In this document: positions 22,723 to 31,534 of the stretch, one piece after another
Numbering within the stretch: the stretch's first letter is position 1
Layout: the number at the start of each line of letters is the position of its first letter
Position numbers and translations under genes: made by a program
Notes under the pieces: model-generated
The model's database searches: none
The model's input: only the letters and a program-made list of their open reading frames with translations
What the model was told of the DNA's origin: nothing
Origin: a virus
DNA: 40,500 nt
IMG/VR virus record: IMGVR_UViG_3300030085_003024
Coordinates: 1-40,500 of that record
Reading direction: 5' to 3' (one strand)

Positions 22723-23894
22723 TTCCAAAAACAAAAGATATAGATGATACAATAAAAGAACAATATAAAATAGAGGCTAAGTTCTTTCAAGATTACGATG
22801 TTCCACCACAATGGAAAGACCAACCAATTGCTGGCAAGGAACAAAACCTTGACCCATTCAAAAAAGTGAATTGGAAAAATATTTTTGATGAAAACTTCAA
22901 AGAAAATTATAGGTTTAAAAAGGTTGGTGATGAATTAGTATGGGCTTACTTTATAAAAGAAAGTAAATCTAATCGTGGTATTAAAGATGTGGCAGATGAT
23001 GTAGTGGGTAGAATCCAACCTGGTGATTTACAGATTACAAGATTTGCATATCATCCAGATTATTTAGATGACTTATATCAAGCAATACAACAAGAAAGAA
23101 CTGAAGAGAATCAGTTCCTAACTTCATTACGAGATATTTGGTTTACAGATATTAATATGGAATTAGAAGAAGATAAAAAACTTATGGAACTATTAGGTGG
23201 TAAACACTTATCAAGTAAAGTAACTGCTGTAGGTTCTGAAGTTCGTGGTATATATTATTGTGGTGATAAACAACAACCTGGTTATTCTGATTACGAAGAT
23301 ATTACAATTAAACGAATGAAGTTTGAATCAATAAACGAACAAGAATGTGCTGAGTTAGTTGAAGAAATTAAAAACTATCAAGATGCATTAAATCCTTGGT
23401 CGTATGATGGTATCAATGGAAACTATGGTGGTCCTGAAAAAACTTGGTACACTATTGAGATAGTTCCTATTAAACCAGATTCACCTATTGATACAAAAAT
23501 TTTAGAGGCACTTCCTAAACTACAAAAGATTGTAGATACAATTACAGAAGTTGGTAAGTGTACTTGGTTGGTTATAACAAGAGTTGAGCCTAACAAAGGT
23601 TTGATTATGAGACACTCAGATATCGGATACGATAGTTGGGATTATAAAACAAAGAATGGGCCAAAAGTTGGTAATTCTTTGAGAGTTCATTTCCCTATTC
23701 AAGTTGATGATGATTGTGTATTTACACAAGTTGGTTTAGATGGTGCTACAGAAGAACATCGATTGAAAACCGCTAACTATTATTATATGGATAAAAGAAA
23801 ACCACATTGGGTGGAGAACAAATCCGATAATTATAGATTCCATGTCATTATGGATATCGAGTGTGAACAGAAACATTTAGATGCCTTACTTTAA
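22713..23894 (+). CDS. Aspartyl/asparaginyl beta-hydroxylase-like oxygenase
   Basis: 393 aa. The C-terminal 130 residues fit a 2OG-Fe(II) oxygenase of the Asp/Asn beta-hydroxylase group: MRHSDIGYDSW (H301, D303), then LRVHFPI, and PHWVENKSDNYRFHVIMD (H365, R375). The first 250 residues are not recognised and may bind the substrate. Enzymes of this type add a beta-hydroxyl to Asp/Asn or related molecules. The gene overlaps the dehydrogenase before it and the PLP enzyme after it, so it works in the same unit. Substrate is unknown. Confidence 0.75.
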   Translation: MVLIPKTKDIDDTIKEQYKIEAKFFQDYDVPPQWKDQPIAGKEQNLDPFKKVNWKNIFDENFKENYRFKKVGDELVWAYFIKESKSNRGIKDVADDVVGRIQPGDLQITRFAYHPDYLDDLYQAIQQERTEENQFLTSLRDIWFTDINMELEEDKKLMELLGGKHLSSKVTAVGSEVRGIYYCGDKQQPGYSDYEDITIKRMKFESINEQECAELVEEIKNYQDALNPWSYDGINGNYGGPEKTWYTIEIVPIKPDSPIDTKILEALPKLQKIVDTITEVGKCTWLVITRVEPNKGLIMRHSDIGYDSWDYKTKNGPKVGNSLRVHFPIQVDDDCVFTQVGLDGATEEHRLKTANYYYMDKRKPHWVENKSDNYRFHVIMDIECEQKHLDALL

Positions 23895-24732
23895 TTTCGA
23901 TACACCTATAGAAGAACATACTTGTGGTGAAAACAAAGTATGGGTTAAAAGAGATGATTTACTTAATGGTGATTTAGATTTACCACCGTGGGCAAAGATG
24001 GAAGGTATCAAACGAGTATTAGAAAGTGGAGATTTAGATAAATCAATACCTATAATACATTTATCTGTTCGAGTAAGTTATAGTGGATGGGCACTTGCTT
24101 ACATCGGAAGAGAATTAGGATATGATATTAAGATTGCTTATCCTGATTCAAAAAATTATCCAAAAGAAATATTGGATAAAGTAAAACAATATGGAGCTGA
24201 ATTAGTTCCTGTGAAACCAAATCTACTTGATATTGTAAACACTTATGTAAAAAGAGTTGCGGATGAAAAGGGTTATCAACAAATGCCTTATGCATTTAAT
24301 CATCCAGCTTATATTGATTACTTTAGTGAACGAATGAAAACAATACAAGAAGAATATGATTTCGATAATATTGTTATAAATGCTGGAAGTGGAGTTACTG
24401 GTTCAGCCTTATTAAAAGGTTTTATGGATTATGATAACTTCATTCCACAAAAAAAGGCTTACTTGATTACTACAGCAGGAAAACAATCAATAGAACGAAT
24501 GTTAAAAAAGTGGGATATGTATCATCATAAAAATGTATTCATATCAGAAACAGAACACGATTTCTTTGATGGTATGGATTGGTTGGAAACACCATTTCCT
24601 TGTAATGGCAATTGGGATAAGAAAGCTTGGTTTTGGTTACAAAATAATAAATTAGAGGGCAAGACTTTATTCTATAATCTCGGTGGAGAAAATATGGAAA
24701 ATATTGCGAAAAAAGACTTGACTTTAATATAA
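23881..24732 (+). CDS. PLP-dependent enzyme, fold type II (ACC deaminase-like)
   Basis: 283 aa. N-terminus VWVKRDDLLNGDLDLPPWAKMEGIKRVLE matches the KRDD...K-x-R region of D-cysteine desulfhydrase/ACC deaminase enzymes, with K39 the candidate PLP lysine. The phosphate-cup-like NAGSGVTGS is at 167-175. Family members are usually about 330 aa, so this is short. It could deaminate or eliminate from amino acids, perhaps those made by the upstream oxygenase or synthase. Starts inside the upstream gene (14-base overlap); its last codons are promoter P4. Confidence 0.75.
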   Translation: MPYFNFDTPIEEHTCGENKVWVKRDDLLNGDLDLPPWAKMEGIKRVLESGDLDKSIPIIHLSVRVSYSGWALAYIGRELGYDIKIAYPDSKNYPKEILDKVKQYGAELVPVKPNLLDIVNTYVKRVADEKGYQQMPYAFNHPAYIDYFSERMKTIQEEYDFDNIVINAGSGVTGSALLKGFMDYDNFIPQKKAYLITTAGKQSIERMLKKWDMYHHKNVFISETEHDFFDGMDWLETPFPCNGNWDKKAWFWLQNNKLEGKTLFYNLGGENMENIAKKDLTLI

Positions 24733-24749
24733 AAAATTTTGTATATTTG
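24718..24749 (+). promoter_or_regulatory. Promoter P4, TTGACT-18-TATATT(TG)
   Basis: TTGACT at 24718-24723, 18 bases, TATATTTG at 24742-24749. The shared AAAAAAGACTTGACTT block codes for the last residues (KKDLTLI) of the PLP enzyme. It drives the HD hydrolase with a leader of about 35 bases containing AAAGG. Confidence 0.75.
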
Positions 24750-24787
24750 ACAGTAAATTAAATTGGGAAAATACAAAGGTTATTAAA

Positions 24788-25564
24788 ATGAAAAACTTAA
24801 CAGAACAACAATTACTCGATAACTATCAGCGTTTACTTAATGTAGTTGAGGAAAACTTTGATGGTGAGAGAAAAGAAAAGATACTTGAGATGTACAAGTT
24901 CTTTGAAGATAGAATAGTTGTGGCTCCCGCTTCTGGTAAACCTAACTATCACTTTTGTTTTGTGGGTGGATATGTAGAACATGTCTTACACATTGTAGAA
25001 ACTGCAAAAGAGTTAGTTAAGGTATATGAGAAAGTTGGTGGTACAATTGATTTCACTATGGAAGAATTAGTATTCACAGCTCTACATCACGACTTAGGTA
25101 AAGTTGGTGATTTAGATGGTGAGTATTATTTACCACAAGATGATGATTGGAGACGAAAGAAACTAAATGAATGGTTTACACAAAATACTGATATATCATT
25201 TATGAGTGTTACGGATAGGGCTCTTTACTTACTTCAACACTTTGGAATTAAGATTACACAACAAGAGTGGATTGGTATTAAGTGTAGTGATGGTATGTAT
25301 GATGATGCAAATATTCAGTACTTTAAAACATTCAAACCAGAACACGCTTTCGAAAGTGCTCTACCATACATAATACATTGGGCAGACCATATGGCGACTG
25401 TTACTGAAAAATCACAATGGAAACATCAAGAAGATGTTAAAACCAAAAAGGTAAACAAATCAGTTGGTAATATTAAACAAGCAGTAAAAACTGAAGTAGA
25501 AACTAAACTCACAGGTGATTCACCAAAGGATTTATTTGATGAGTTGTTTGGAGAGAAAAAATGA
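24788..25564 (+). CDS. HD-domain phosphohydrolase
   Basis: 258 aa. HD-domain metal ligands are visible: H65 in GGYVEHVLHI, H101-D102 in TALHHDLGKVGD, and D200 in IIHWADHMA. HD proteins hydrolyse phosphate esters of nucleotides such as dNTPs or (p)ppGpp, or cyclic nucleotides; the exact substrate is unknown. The C-terminal 50 residues (lysine/glutamate-rich) look like a coiled tail. It is the first gene after promoter P4 and overlaps the next gene. Confidence 0.82.
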   Translation: MKNLTEQQLLDNYQRLLNVVEENFDGERKEKILEMYKFFEDRIVVAPASGKPNYHFCFVGGYVEHVLHIVETAKELVKVYEKVGGTIDFTMEELVFTALHHDLGKVGDLDGEYYLPQDDDWRRKKLNEWFTQNTDISFMSVTDRALYLLQHFGIKITQQEWIGIKCSDGMYDDANIQYFKTFKPEHAFESALPYIIHWADHMATVTEKSQWKHQEDVKTKKVNKSVGNIKQAVKTEVETKLTGDSPKDLFDELFGEKK

Positions 25565-25812
25565 TAGTAGAAATAATACTTGGTTGTTTAGCAGTTACAT
25601 TTGGATACACAACATTTAACCTTACAAGAAAAGTAGAGAGGTTAGAAGGTTGGGTTGAAGATTATGCTGCTAAAGTAATCATAACAAAAAATGTACTCGA
25701 TGAATTAGATTCAGAGGGTAAGTTTGAAGCCGATGATGAAATCGGAACTGTGTTTCAAGGAATTAAAGAAACAATTACTGAATTAGAAACCATAACAAAT
25801 CAGGAGATATAA
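25561..25812 (+). CDS. Small membrane-anchored coiled protein, 83 aa
   Basis: The N-terminus is one TM helix (IVEIILGCLAVTFGYTTF), then charged helical sequence (LTRKVERLEGWVEDYAAK). The ATGA overlap with the HD gene and the one-base overlap with the sigma factor suggest a single operon. No family recognised; the role could be to place a partner at the membrane. Confidence 0.6.
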   Translation: MIVEIILGCLAVTFGYTTFNLTRKVERLEGWVEDYAAKVIITKNVLDELDSEGKFEADDEIGTVFQGIKETITELETITNQEI

Positions 25813-26531
25813 TGCCAAGAAAAGCAAAAAAAGGTTCAACAAGATATTACTTTACCGATTCAACAGAACAAGCGGTTATTCGTCATAATAAAGAAAAACG
25901 AGCTCATATGAGAGAACGAATTTATAATGAACATATTCGTACACCATTTGAAAAGTTGGCAGAAAACATTATTCACACATTTAAGTTTTATTACTTTGAT
26001 GTTCCAAGTGAAGATGTGAAACACGAGGTTGTAAGTTTCTTATATATGAATATGCATAAGTTTACTGAGGGTAAAGGTAAGGCATTCTCTTACTTTAGTA
26101 TTGTTGCTAAGAACTATTTGATTCTACATAACAACAATAACTACAAACGAATGAAACAACACGATGGTGAAGAAGTTACGGATTACAAACGAGACCCAAT
26201 TACTGAAATGAGAAATACAGAATTTAATAGTGTTCAAGTAGAGTATTTAGAAACTCTTGCGGAATATTGGAAAAATAATTTAACCACAGTCTTTAAACGA
26301 AAGAAAGATTTAGATGTTGCAAATGCAGTTATTGAGTTGATTGATATGAGACATAATATCGAGAACTTTAACAAGAAGGCATTATACATCTTGATTCGTG
26401 AGATGACAGGTTCCAACACACAACACATTACTCGTGTTATCAATGTGATGAAGAAACATCACAATCAATTACATAAAAGATTTTTGGCTACTGGTTCAGT
26501 AGATACCAAATTTACTGGTAGTTGGTTCTAA
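25812..26531 (+). CDS. 55: Late-transcription sigma factor, gp55-like
   Basis: 239 aa. It matches the gp55-like sigma factors of marine T4-type phages: N-terminal TRYYFTDSTEQAVIRHN, then FEKLAENIIHTFKFYYFDVPSEDVKHEVVSFLY and GKAFSYFSIVAKNYLILHNNNNY, corresponding to sigma region 2 (core binding and -10 recognition). The C-terminal part has a helical region that may contact DNA or core. It should direct the host RNA polymerase to late promoters, for which TATATTTATATA is the candidate here. It is followed directly by tRNA-Glu. Confidence 0.88.
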   Translation: MPRKAKKGSTRYYFTDSTEQAVIRHNKEKRAHMRERIYNEHIRTPFEKLAENIIHTFKFYYFDVPSEDVKHEVVSFLYMNMHKFTEGKGKAFSYFSIVAKNYLILHNNNNYKRMKQHDGEEVTDYKRDPITEMRNTEFNSVQVEYLETLAEYWKNNLTTVFKRKKDLDVANAVIELIDMRHNIENFNKKALYILIREMTGSNTQHITRVINVMKKHHNQLHKRFLATGSVDTKFTGSWF

Positions 26532-26536
26532 AAAAT

Positions 26537-26608
26537 GGCCCATTCGTCTATCGGTTAGGACATCAGGTTTTCATCCTGAAAAGAGGGGTTCGATTCCCCT
26601 ATGGGCTT
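26537..26608 (+). tRNA. tRNA-Glu (TTC)
   Basis: Acceptor GGCCCAT pairs with ATGGGCT (26601-26607; the first pair is G-U). Anticodon stem TCAGG/CCTGA with loop TTTTCAT (anticodon TTC), T arm GGGG-TTCGATT-CCCC. Discriminator T. The G1-U72 pair is unusual. It begins five bases after the sigma-factor stop. Confidence 0.92.
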
Positions 26609-26614
26609 CAACAA

Positions 26615-26656
26615 AAAAGGGGAAATCAATTACGACTTCCCCTTTTCTATTTTTAT
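26615..26656 (+). terminator. Bidirectional intrinsic terminator
   Basis: A 10-bp stem AAAAGGGGAA (26615-26624) with TTCCCCTTTT (26637-26646), 12-base loop, followed by CTATTTTTA on the plus strand and by a run of six T on the minus strand. It lies between the convergent tRNA-Glu transcript and the minus-strand gene, so it can end both. Confidence 0.85.
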
Positions 26657-26666
26657 CCGATTAGTA

Positions 26667-26888
26667 CTATTTACGGAATAAACCCACTAACACCAACAAA
26701 GCGACTAATCCAGCAAATCCAGATTCGCCGAATGTGTTGATTATAGATGTTAGATTACCAATAACATTAACGCCGAAGATACCACTTCCAAAGATAACTT
26801 CAGAAATCGCACCTATGGCTACAAAAGATAAAAGAAGATGAGCTAAGTCATCTACATATCCTTTGACGAGTGTTATGATTTCCTTCAT
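26667..26888 (-). CDS. Small membrane protein, 73 aa, on the minus strand
   Basis: The only convincing minus-strand gene in the window. Start ATG with GGGAG 10 bases upstream on that strand. Two TM segments: about 19-40 (LLLSFVAIGAISEVIFGSGIFG) and 54-72 (GESGFAGLVALLVLVGLFRK). It has its own gap of about 155 bases upstream, shared divergently with the baseplate operon, and ends at the bidirectional terminator. Size and topology fit a holin-like or other small membrane protein; no family is named with confidence. Confidence 0.7.
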   Translation of the reverse strand: MKEIITLVKGYVDDLAHLLLSFVAIGAISEVIFGSGIFGVNVIGNLTSIINTFGESGFAGLVALLVLVGLFRK

Positions 26889-26978
26889 ATGGTCTTTCTC
26901 CCGTTTATTTGTATTATGGCCGGATTTTCACCGACTCGTATAATAACTATGATATATATTGAATTTTTATGTTTAGTA

Positions 26979-26990
26979 TATATTTATATA
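26979..26990 (+). promoter_or_regulatory. Candidate phage late promoter (TATATTTATATA)
   Basis: Third exact copy of the 12-mer, about 54 bases before the first gene of the baseplate operon (27044). It lies in the divergent gap with the minus-strand gene; the element is nearly symmetric, so it could be read either way. Confidence 0.55.
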
Positions 26991-27043
26991 CCTGAATTTT
27001 TTAACAATCTTATATTTATTATTGATTAATTACAGGTAAAATT

Positions 27044-27421
27044 ATGGCGATAGATTTCGAAATATTCGAGGGTAAAACCTTATCAGATGTGTTCAAAGAC
27101 ATCTATGATAATTCCAAACGAAACAAAGAACAATTAGAAGTACTGATGAAAGAAGTAGTTGGATTTATTAAAGATGGTGATACCGCTGTGCAAATTATTC
27201 CTATGTTAAAAGAATACTTAGAAATAAATGTAAAGAATGATGAACAATTAGTTAAGTTGGCTACTATTGTACAGAGATTAGCACAAGCGAGTAAACAAGG
27301 TGATAGCGAAGGTGAATTCGGATTAACAGAAAAAGAAAAAGAACAATTAATGCAAAACATAACCGATACGGTTAATGAGTTACAAGACCATAGTGATAAC
27401 ATTTCAGCAAAGGTAAATTAA
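27044..27421 (+). CDS. Baseplate-region protein, 125 aa
   Basis: MAIDFEIFEGKTLSDVFKDI, then helical charged sequence (DGDTAVQIIPMLKEYLEINVKNDEQLVKLATIVQRL). Similar proteins sit next to the hub gene in marine T4-like phages as I recall; a scaffold or assembly role is likely but not shown. First gene after the promoter-like motif at 26979. A single-base overlap links it to the hub gene. Confidence 0.65.
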   Translation: MAIDFEIFEGKTLSDVFKDIYDNSKRNKEQLEVLMKEVVGFIKDGDTAVQIIPMLKEYLEINVKNDEQLVKLATIVQRLAQASKQGDSEGEFGLTEKEKEQLMQNITDTVNELQDHSDNISAKVN

Positions 27422-28623
27422 TGTCATATACAAAGGAACAGCTATCTTCACTTGCAACAAGTAGAGGTAGGGATAACAAACTTCAAAGTTTGGATTCTGT
27501 ATTTAAGGCAATTCGACAAGTAAGAGATAGAGTAGCTGCAGAGTTTTTTGAAATAGAAGCGTTCGAAGTATTAGAAGTTAATATAGACCCTGAAAAACCA
27601 TCCTTTCCAAAAAAAGATGGAAAACCTGATTATGATATGTTAGGTTCGGTAAAGGGTAGATATCTTATTTCAGAATTTGAAGCTAACATAGATAGATGTA
27701 AAAACTTTAGACCACTAAATATGAATAACAATCAGTATCCTTTGGTTGGCGAAATATGTGCTGGTATAGAATTATTTGGACAAAGATTTTATTTTTCACC
27801 AACAAATCTTTTTGGAAATACTCATCAAAATACTAAACACGGAATAAGTGGTGGATTAAATAAAAATAGTTTAGTATCTAAAAAAGGATACACTACAGCA
27901 CAAGATAGTTCAGGAAAAAAGACTGGATATTATTCTAATGATTTAACACCATATAAACCTTTACTACCTTTTGAAGGTGATACAATTTTTAATGGTAGAT
28001 ATGGGCAAGGTATTAGAATTGGTAGTGATAAGAAAAAGAACTCAAATATTCTTTTAAGTGTTGGACACGAGTTCAAAGAAAATGATGATTTTAAATTAGA
28101 GAGTCCAGATAATGATGGTGCGAGTATTTATGTTGTGAATCACAAATTAAGTGAAGAAGAAAAATTAAAATTTACACCAGGTAAAGAATCAAAAGTAGTT
28201 ACTGAATTAGATTCTTTTAGTGAACCACAAATTTATATGGGTGCGAATAGAATTATTTTAAATACAAAACAAAAAGGTGATATTTATTTAAGTAGTAATA
28301 ATAACATAGCAATTAGTTCAGTAAATAATGTTGTGATTGAGGATAGAAAAACACAAATAGGTTCAACAAGTGCTAATGAACCATTGGTGTTAGGAAATAA
28401 AAATGCAGATGCTTTAACGGAAATACATAAAGCGTTAAATGCAATTAATCAGGTATTAAGTGCTGGTTTAGTACAAACTGTACCATCAAATATACCTGTT
28501 GTGGTTGGTCCAGCTGGACAATCACCATTCCAAGAATCCACATCTGCGGCTGGTGAGTTAGGAAAGTTAATACCGAAAACTAAAAGTGAAGCACACTTTA
28601 CTGAAAAAGGAACAAAATCATAG
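27421..28623 (+). CDS. Baseplate hub/central spike protein, gp5-like
   Basis: 400 aa. About 60-130 (GRYLISEFEANIDRCKNFRP, then PLVGEICAGIELFGQRFYF) resembles the gp5 N-terminal OB-fold. The C-terminal third is a repeat of short strands (NRIILNTKQKGDIYLSSNNNIAISSVNNVVIEDRK) typical of the spike beta-helix. No lysozyme domain is visible, unlike T4 gp5. The protein should form the membrane-piercing tip. Position right before gp25 supports the assignment. Confidence 0.8.
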   Translation: MSYTKEQLSSLATSRGRDNKLQSLDSVFKAIRQVRDRVAAEFFEIEAFEVLEVNIDPEKPSFPKKDGKPDYDMLGSVKGRYLISEFEANIDRCKNFRPLNMNNNQYPLVGEICAGIELFGQRFYFSPTNLFGNTHQNTKHGISGGLNKNSLVSKKGYTTAQDSSGKKTGYYSNDLTPYKPLLPFEGDTIFNGRYGQGIRIGSDKKKNSNILLSVGHEFKENDDFKLESPDNDGASIYVVNHKLSEEEKLKFTPGKESKVVTELDSFSEPQIYMGANRIILNTKQKGDIYLSSNNNIAISSVNNVVIEDRKTQIGSTSANEPLVLGNKNADALTEIHKALNAINQVLSAGLVQTVPSNIPVVVGPAGQSPFQESTSAAGELGKLIPKTKSEAHFTEKGTKS

Positions 28624-28632
28624 GAGTGAATA

Positions 28633-29109
28633 ATGACTAAAAAAGACCTTGTAAAAATAATACAAGAAGTTGTGAGAAGAGAAGTACAAAAAGAGGTTAA
28701 GAAACTATTTATTAAGGAGAATAAATCGTCTCTAAAATCTCTTGCACCAAAACCCAAGAAAGTTACAAAACCAATTCAGAAAAAAGAACAAGTTCAATAT
28801 ACAGATAATTTAGAGTTGAATAAAGTTCTAAATGAAACAGTAGGTTTAAGTAAAGGTGATTCAGAGTTTGATGAATATCCAACAATGGGCGGTGGAGCAT
28901 TTGATTCTTCAAGAGCTACCGAATTATTAGGATATGGTGATTCAATGAGAGCTGGTGGTGATAAAGAAACACAACGAAATATGATAGCCGCACAAACATT
29001 AAGAGAAAAGAATGTAAGTGTAAATGATGTACCTGAATCATTAGTGAATGCTTTATCAAGAGATTATAGTGATTTAATGAAACACGATAAATTCAAGAGT
29101 AAAAAATAA
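28633..29109 (+). CDS. Virion-region protein, 158 aa
   Basis: An N-terminal Lys/Glu helix (LVKIIQEVVRREVQKEVKKL), then a flexible part and a Gly-rich segment (PTMGGGAFDSSRATELLGYG). AGGAG lies 6 bases before the ATG. Located between the hub and gp25, so likely a baseplate or assembly protein; family not recognised. Confidence 0.6.
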   Translation: MTKKDLVKIIQEVVRREVQKEVKKLFIKENKSSLKSLAPKPKKVTKPIQKKEQVQYTDNLELNKVLNETVGLSKGDSEFDEYPTMGGGAFDSSRATELLGYGDSMRAGGDKETQRNMIAAQTLREKNVSVNDVPESLVNALSRDYSDLMKHDKFKSKK

Positions 29110-29564
29110 TGGCTGAAAATGTAACCACAACAAATAATCCATCTGTAAGAACTATCAATGATGATAGTGATGCATTTTTTGGATTAACTTTACCACTTGA
29201 GTATAAAGGTGGTAGTGTTGGGTTCTTTCATAGAGCTTCTACACTTCTTGAACAAGCTAGAAGTAATATAAAAAATCTTCTACTTACAAGAAAAGGTGAA
29301 AGGGTTGCTCAGCCAAATTTTGGTACGGATTTATTTATAATATTATTTGAACAAATAGATGGTTCACAAGATATACCAGATAGAGTAGAACAAGCGATTA
29401 GAGAAGCTGTTGATTTCTGGTTACCATATGTTACAGTAGAAGCTGTGTTTACATCTTTTGAACCAGATTTAAATCAAGTAATAGTTGAACTAACATTTTC
29501 TGTGAATGTAAATGATGAAGAAGCAATTGATACAATCACATTTGAATTTAATGGAGTAGGATAA
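29109..29564 (+). CDS. 25: Baseplate wedge protein gp25-like
   Basis: 151 aa with the gp25/GPW signature: NIKNLLLTRKGERVAQPNFGTDLFIILFEQ, followed by REAVDFWLPYVTVEAV and a beta-sheet end (VIVELTFSVN). gp25 is the conserved wedge protein that nucleates sheath assembly. It overlaps both neighbours by one base. Confidence 0.93.
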   Translation: MAENVTTTNNPSVRTINDDSDAFFGLTLPLEYKGGSVGFFHRASTLLEQARSNIKNLLLTRKGERVAQPNFGTDLFIILFEQIDGSQDIPDRVEQAIREAVDFWLPYVTVEAVFTSFEPDLNQVIVELTFSVNVNDEEAIDTITFEFNGVG

Positions 29565-31534
29565 TGCCAATAGATGTAGAATACGGAACAAATATAAAAA
29601 AAGAGAAAAAGAAAGTAAAGTATCTTGGTAGAGATTTTAGTTCAATAAGACAGAACCTTATTGAGTTTGCTAAATCATACTATCCAACAGCGTATAATGA
29701 TTTTAATGAATCATCACCAGGTATGATGATGATTGAAATGGCTGCGTATGTTGGTGATGTATTATCATACTATGTTGATAATCAATATCGTGAAACTTTA
29801 TTACACTCTGCAGAAGAAAAGAAAAACATTTTTAAGATTGCACAATCATTTGGATATAAACCAAAACTTAGTTCACCTGCGAGTGCAGTTTGTGATTTCA
29901 GTATAGAAGTTCCAGCTGTAATAGAGGGTGATACATATGTACCAGATACTAATTATGCACTTAGGGTAAATGCTGGTAGTATGTTTTCAAGTAGAAGTGG
30001 TAGAACATTTAGATTAAAAGATGATATTAATTTTAAATCCAAAACAGCTTTTGATGCTCGAGTAGATAGAATTAATAGATATTCTGGTGATACACCATCA
30101 CATTTTAAATTAACAAAAAAAGGTATCGTTGAAAGTGGTAAAAGAAATACAGAAACATTTGTATTTGGTAGTGCTGTAAAATTTGATAAAGTACTTTTAA
30201 ATAAACAAAATGTTATTGAAATTGTATCAGTAGTTGATGATGATGGAAACACTTGGTATGAAGTTCCTTTCTTGGCACAAGATACTGTATTTGTTGATGT
30301 AGAGAATAACTCTACTAACACACCTGATGTATCTGCACAATTAAGTTCAGCACCATTTATGTTAAAATTATTAAAAACATCAAATCGTTTCACTACATAC
30401 GCTCGTAGTGATGGAAAAACAGAATTAAGATTTGGAGCAGGTATTAGTTCAAATGCTGATGAAGAGATTATACCTAATCCAGATAATGTTGGTAGTTCAC
30501 TTGGTACAGGTTTATCTAAACTTGATGATTCCTTTGACCCAAGTAATTTCTTAAAGACAAAAGCTTTTGGACAAGCTCCAAGTAATATTTCATTGACTGT
30601 AACTTATACTTATGGTGGTGATATTAAAGATAATGTTGTTAGTGGAGAAATTTCAAGTGCTGATAATTTAACTCTTACTTTAAATGAAGAGGGATTAGAT
30701 GCTACTGAAGTTCAGAATACAAAACAAGGTTTAAGTATCACAAATCCTGAACCTGCAACAGGTGGTTCTGAAGGTGAAACACCAGAACAAGTTAGACAAA
30801 ATGCATTAGCATATTTTAATTCTCAGAATAGAGCAGTTACACGAGAAGATTATGTTACAAGAATATATTCATTACCACAAAAATATGGTGCAGTTGCAAA
30901 AGCTTACATTGTTCAAGATGAACAATTAGAATTAAATACAAAAACAATTATAAAAAATAATAAAATCAGTCTTAATAAAGGAACTCAAATTGTTCCTAAT
31001 CCATTAGCATTGAATATGTATTTATTAGGATATAATTCAAACAAACAATTAGTAACTTTGAATGAAGCAGTTAAACAAAATCTGAAAGTTTATCTTTCAC
31101 AATACAGAATGCTTACTGATGCTATAAATTTAAAAGATGGATATATTGTTAATGTATCTTGTAGATTTTCAATTGTTACACAAAGAGGATATAATAAAAA
31201 TGAAGTATTGTTGAAATGTGTAGAAGCTGTAAAGAAACATTTCACTATTGATAATTGGCAAATTAATCAACCGATTGTATTAAGTGATATTGCTTATCAA
31301 ATCTCATTAGTGGATGGTGTGGCAAGTGTAGTTCCACCTGAAGAAGATAATCCTAATAAAAATATTGTGGTTATAGAAAACAAATATAAAACCGCAGATG
31401 GATATAGTGGACATGTTTATGATATAACATCAGCTACAAAAGATGGTGTTATTTATCCATCATTAGACCCAAGTATATTCGAACTTAAATACCCGAATAC
31501 AGATATTGAGGGTAGAGTAATAGGAGACATTTAA
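29564..31534 (+). CDS. 6: Baseplate wedge protein gp6-like (baseplate J)
   Basis: 656 aa, close to T4 gp6 (660). The N-terminus GRDFSSIRQNLIEFAKSYYP, DFNESSPGMMMIEMAAYVGD and LSYYVDNQYRETLL is the usual gp6/baseplate J start. The central part contains TPEQVRQNALAYFNSQNRAVTREDY, another family mark. gp6 forms the inner ring of the baseplate. One-base overlaps on both sides show a tight operon. Confidence 0.93.
   Translation: MPIDVEYGTNIKKEKKKVKYLGRDFSSIRQNLIEFAKSYYPTAYNDFNESSPGMMMIEMAAYVGDVLSYYVDNQYRETLLHSAEEKKNIFKIAQSFGYKPKLSSPASAVCDFSIEVPAVIEGDTYVPDTNYALRVNAGSMFSSRSGRTFRLKDDINFKSKTAFDARVDRINRYSGDTPSHFKLTKKGIVESGKRNTETFVFGSAVKFDKVLLNKQNVIEIVSVVDDDGNTWYEVPFLAQDTVFVDVENNSTNTPDVSAQLSSAPFMLKLLKTSNRFTTYARSDGKTELRFGAGISSNADEEIIPNPDNVGSSLGTGLSKLDDSFDPSNFLKTKAFGQAPSNISLTVTYTYGGDIKDNVVSGEISSADNLTLTLNEEGLDATEVQNTKQGLSITNPEPATGGSEGETPEQVRQNALAYFNSQNRAVTREDYVTRIYSLPQKYGAVAKAYIVQDEQLELNTKTIIKNNKISLNKGTQIVPNPLALNMYLLGYNSNKQLVTLNEAVKQNLKVYLSQYRMLTDAINLKDGYIVNVSCRFSIVTQRGYNKNEVLLKCVEAVKKHFTIDNWQINQPIVLSDIAYQISLVDGVASVVPPEEDNPNKNIVVIENKYKTADGYSGHVYDITSATKDGVIYPSLDPSIFELKYPNTDIEGRVIGDI

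Noticed and set aside
26918-26940. GGTGAAAATCC on the minus strand, resembling the cobalamin-riboswitch box, in the leader of the minus-strand gene
   Set aside because: Only this 11-base core matches. The flanking conserved parts of a cobalamin riboswitch (GGGAA upstream, CGC-ACTG downstream) are missing and the leader is short. A covariance search with the cobalamin and AdoCbl-variant models would settle it.
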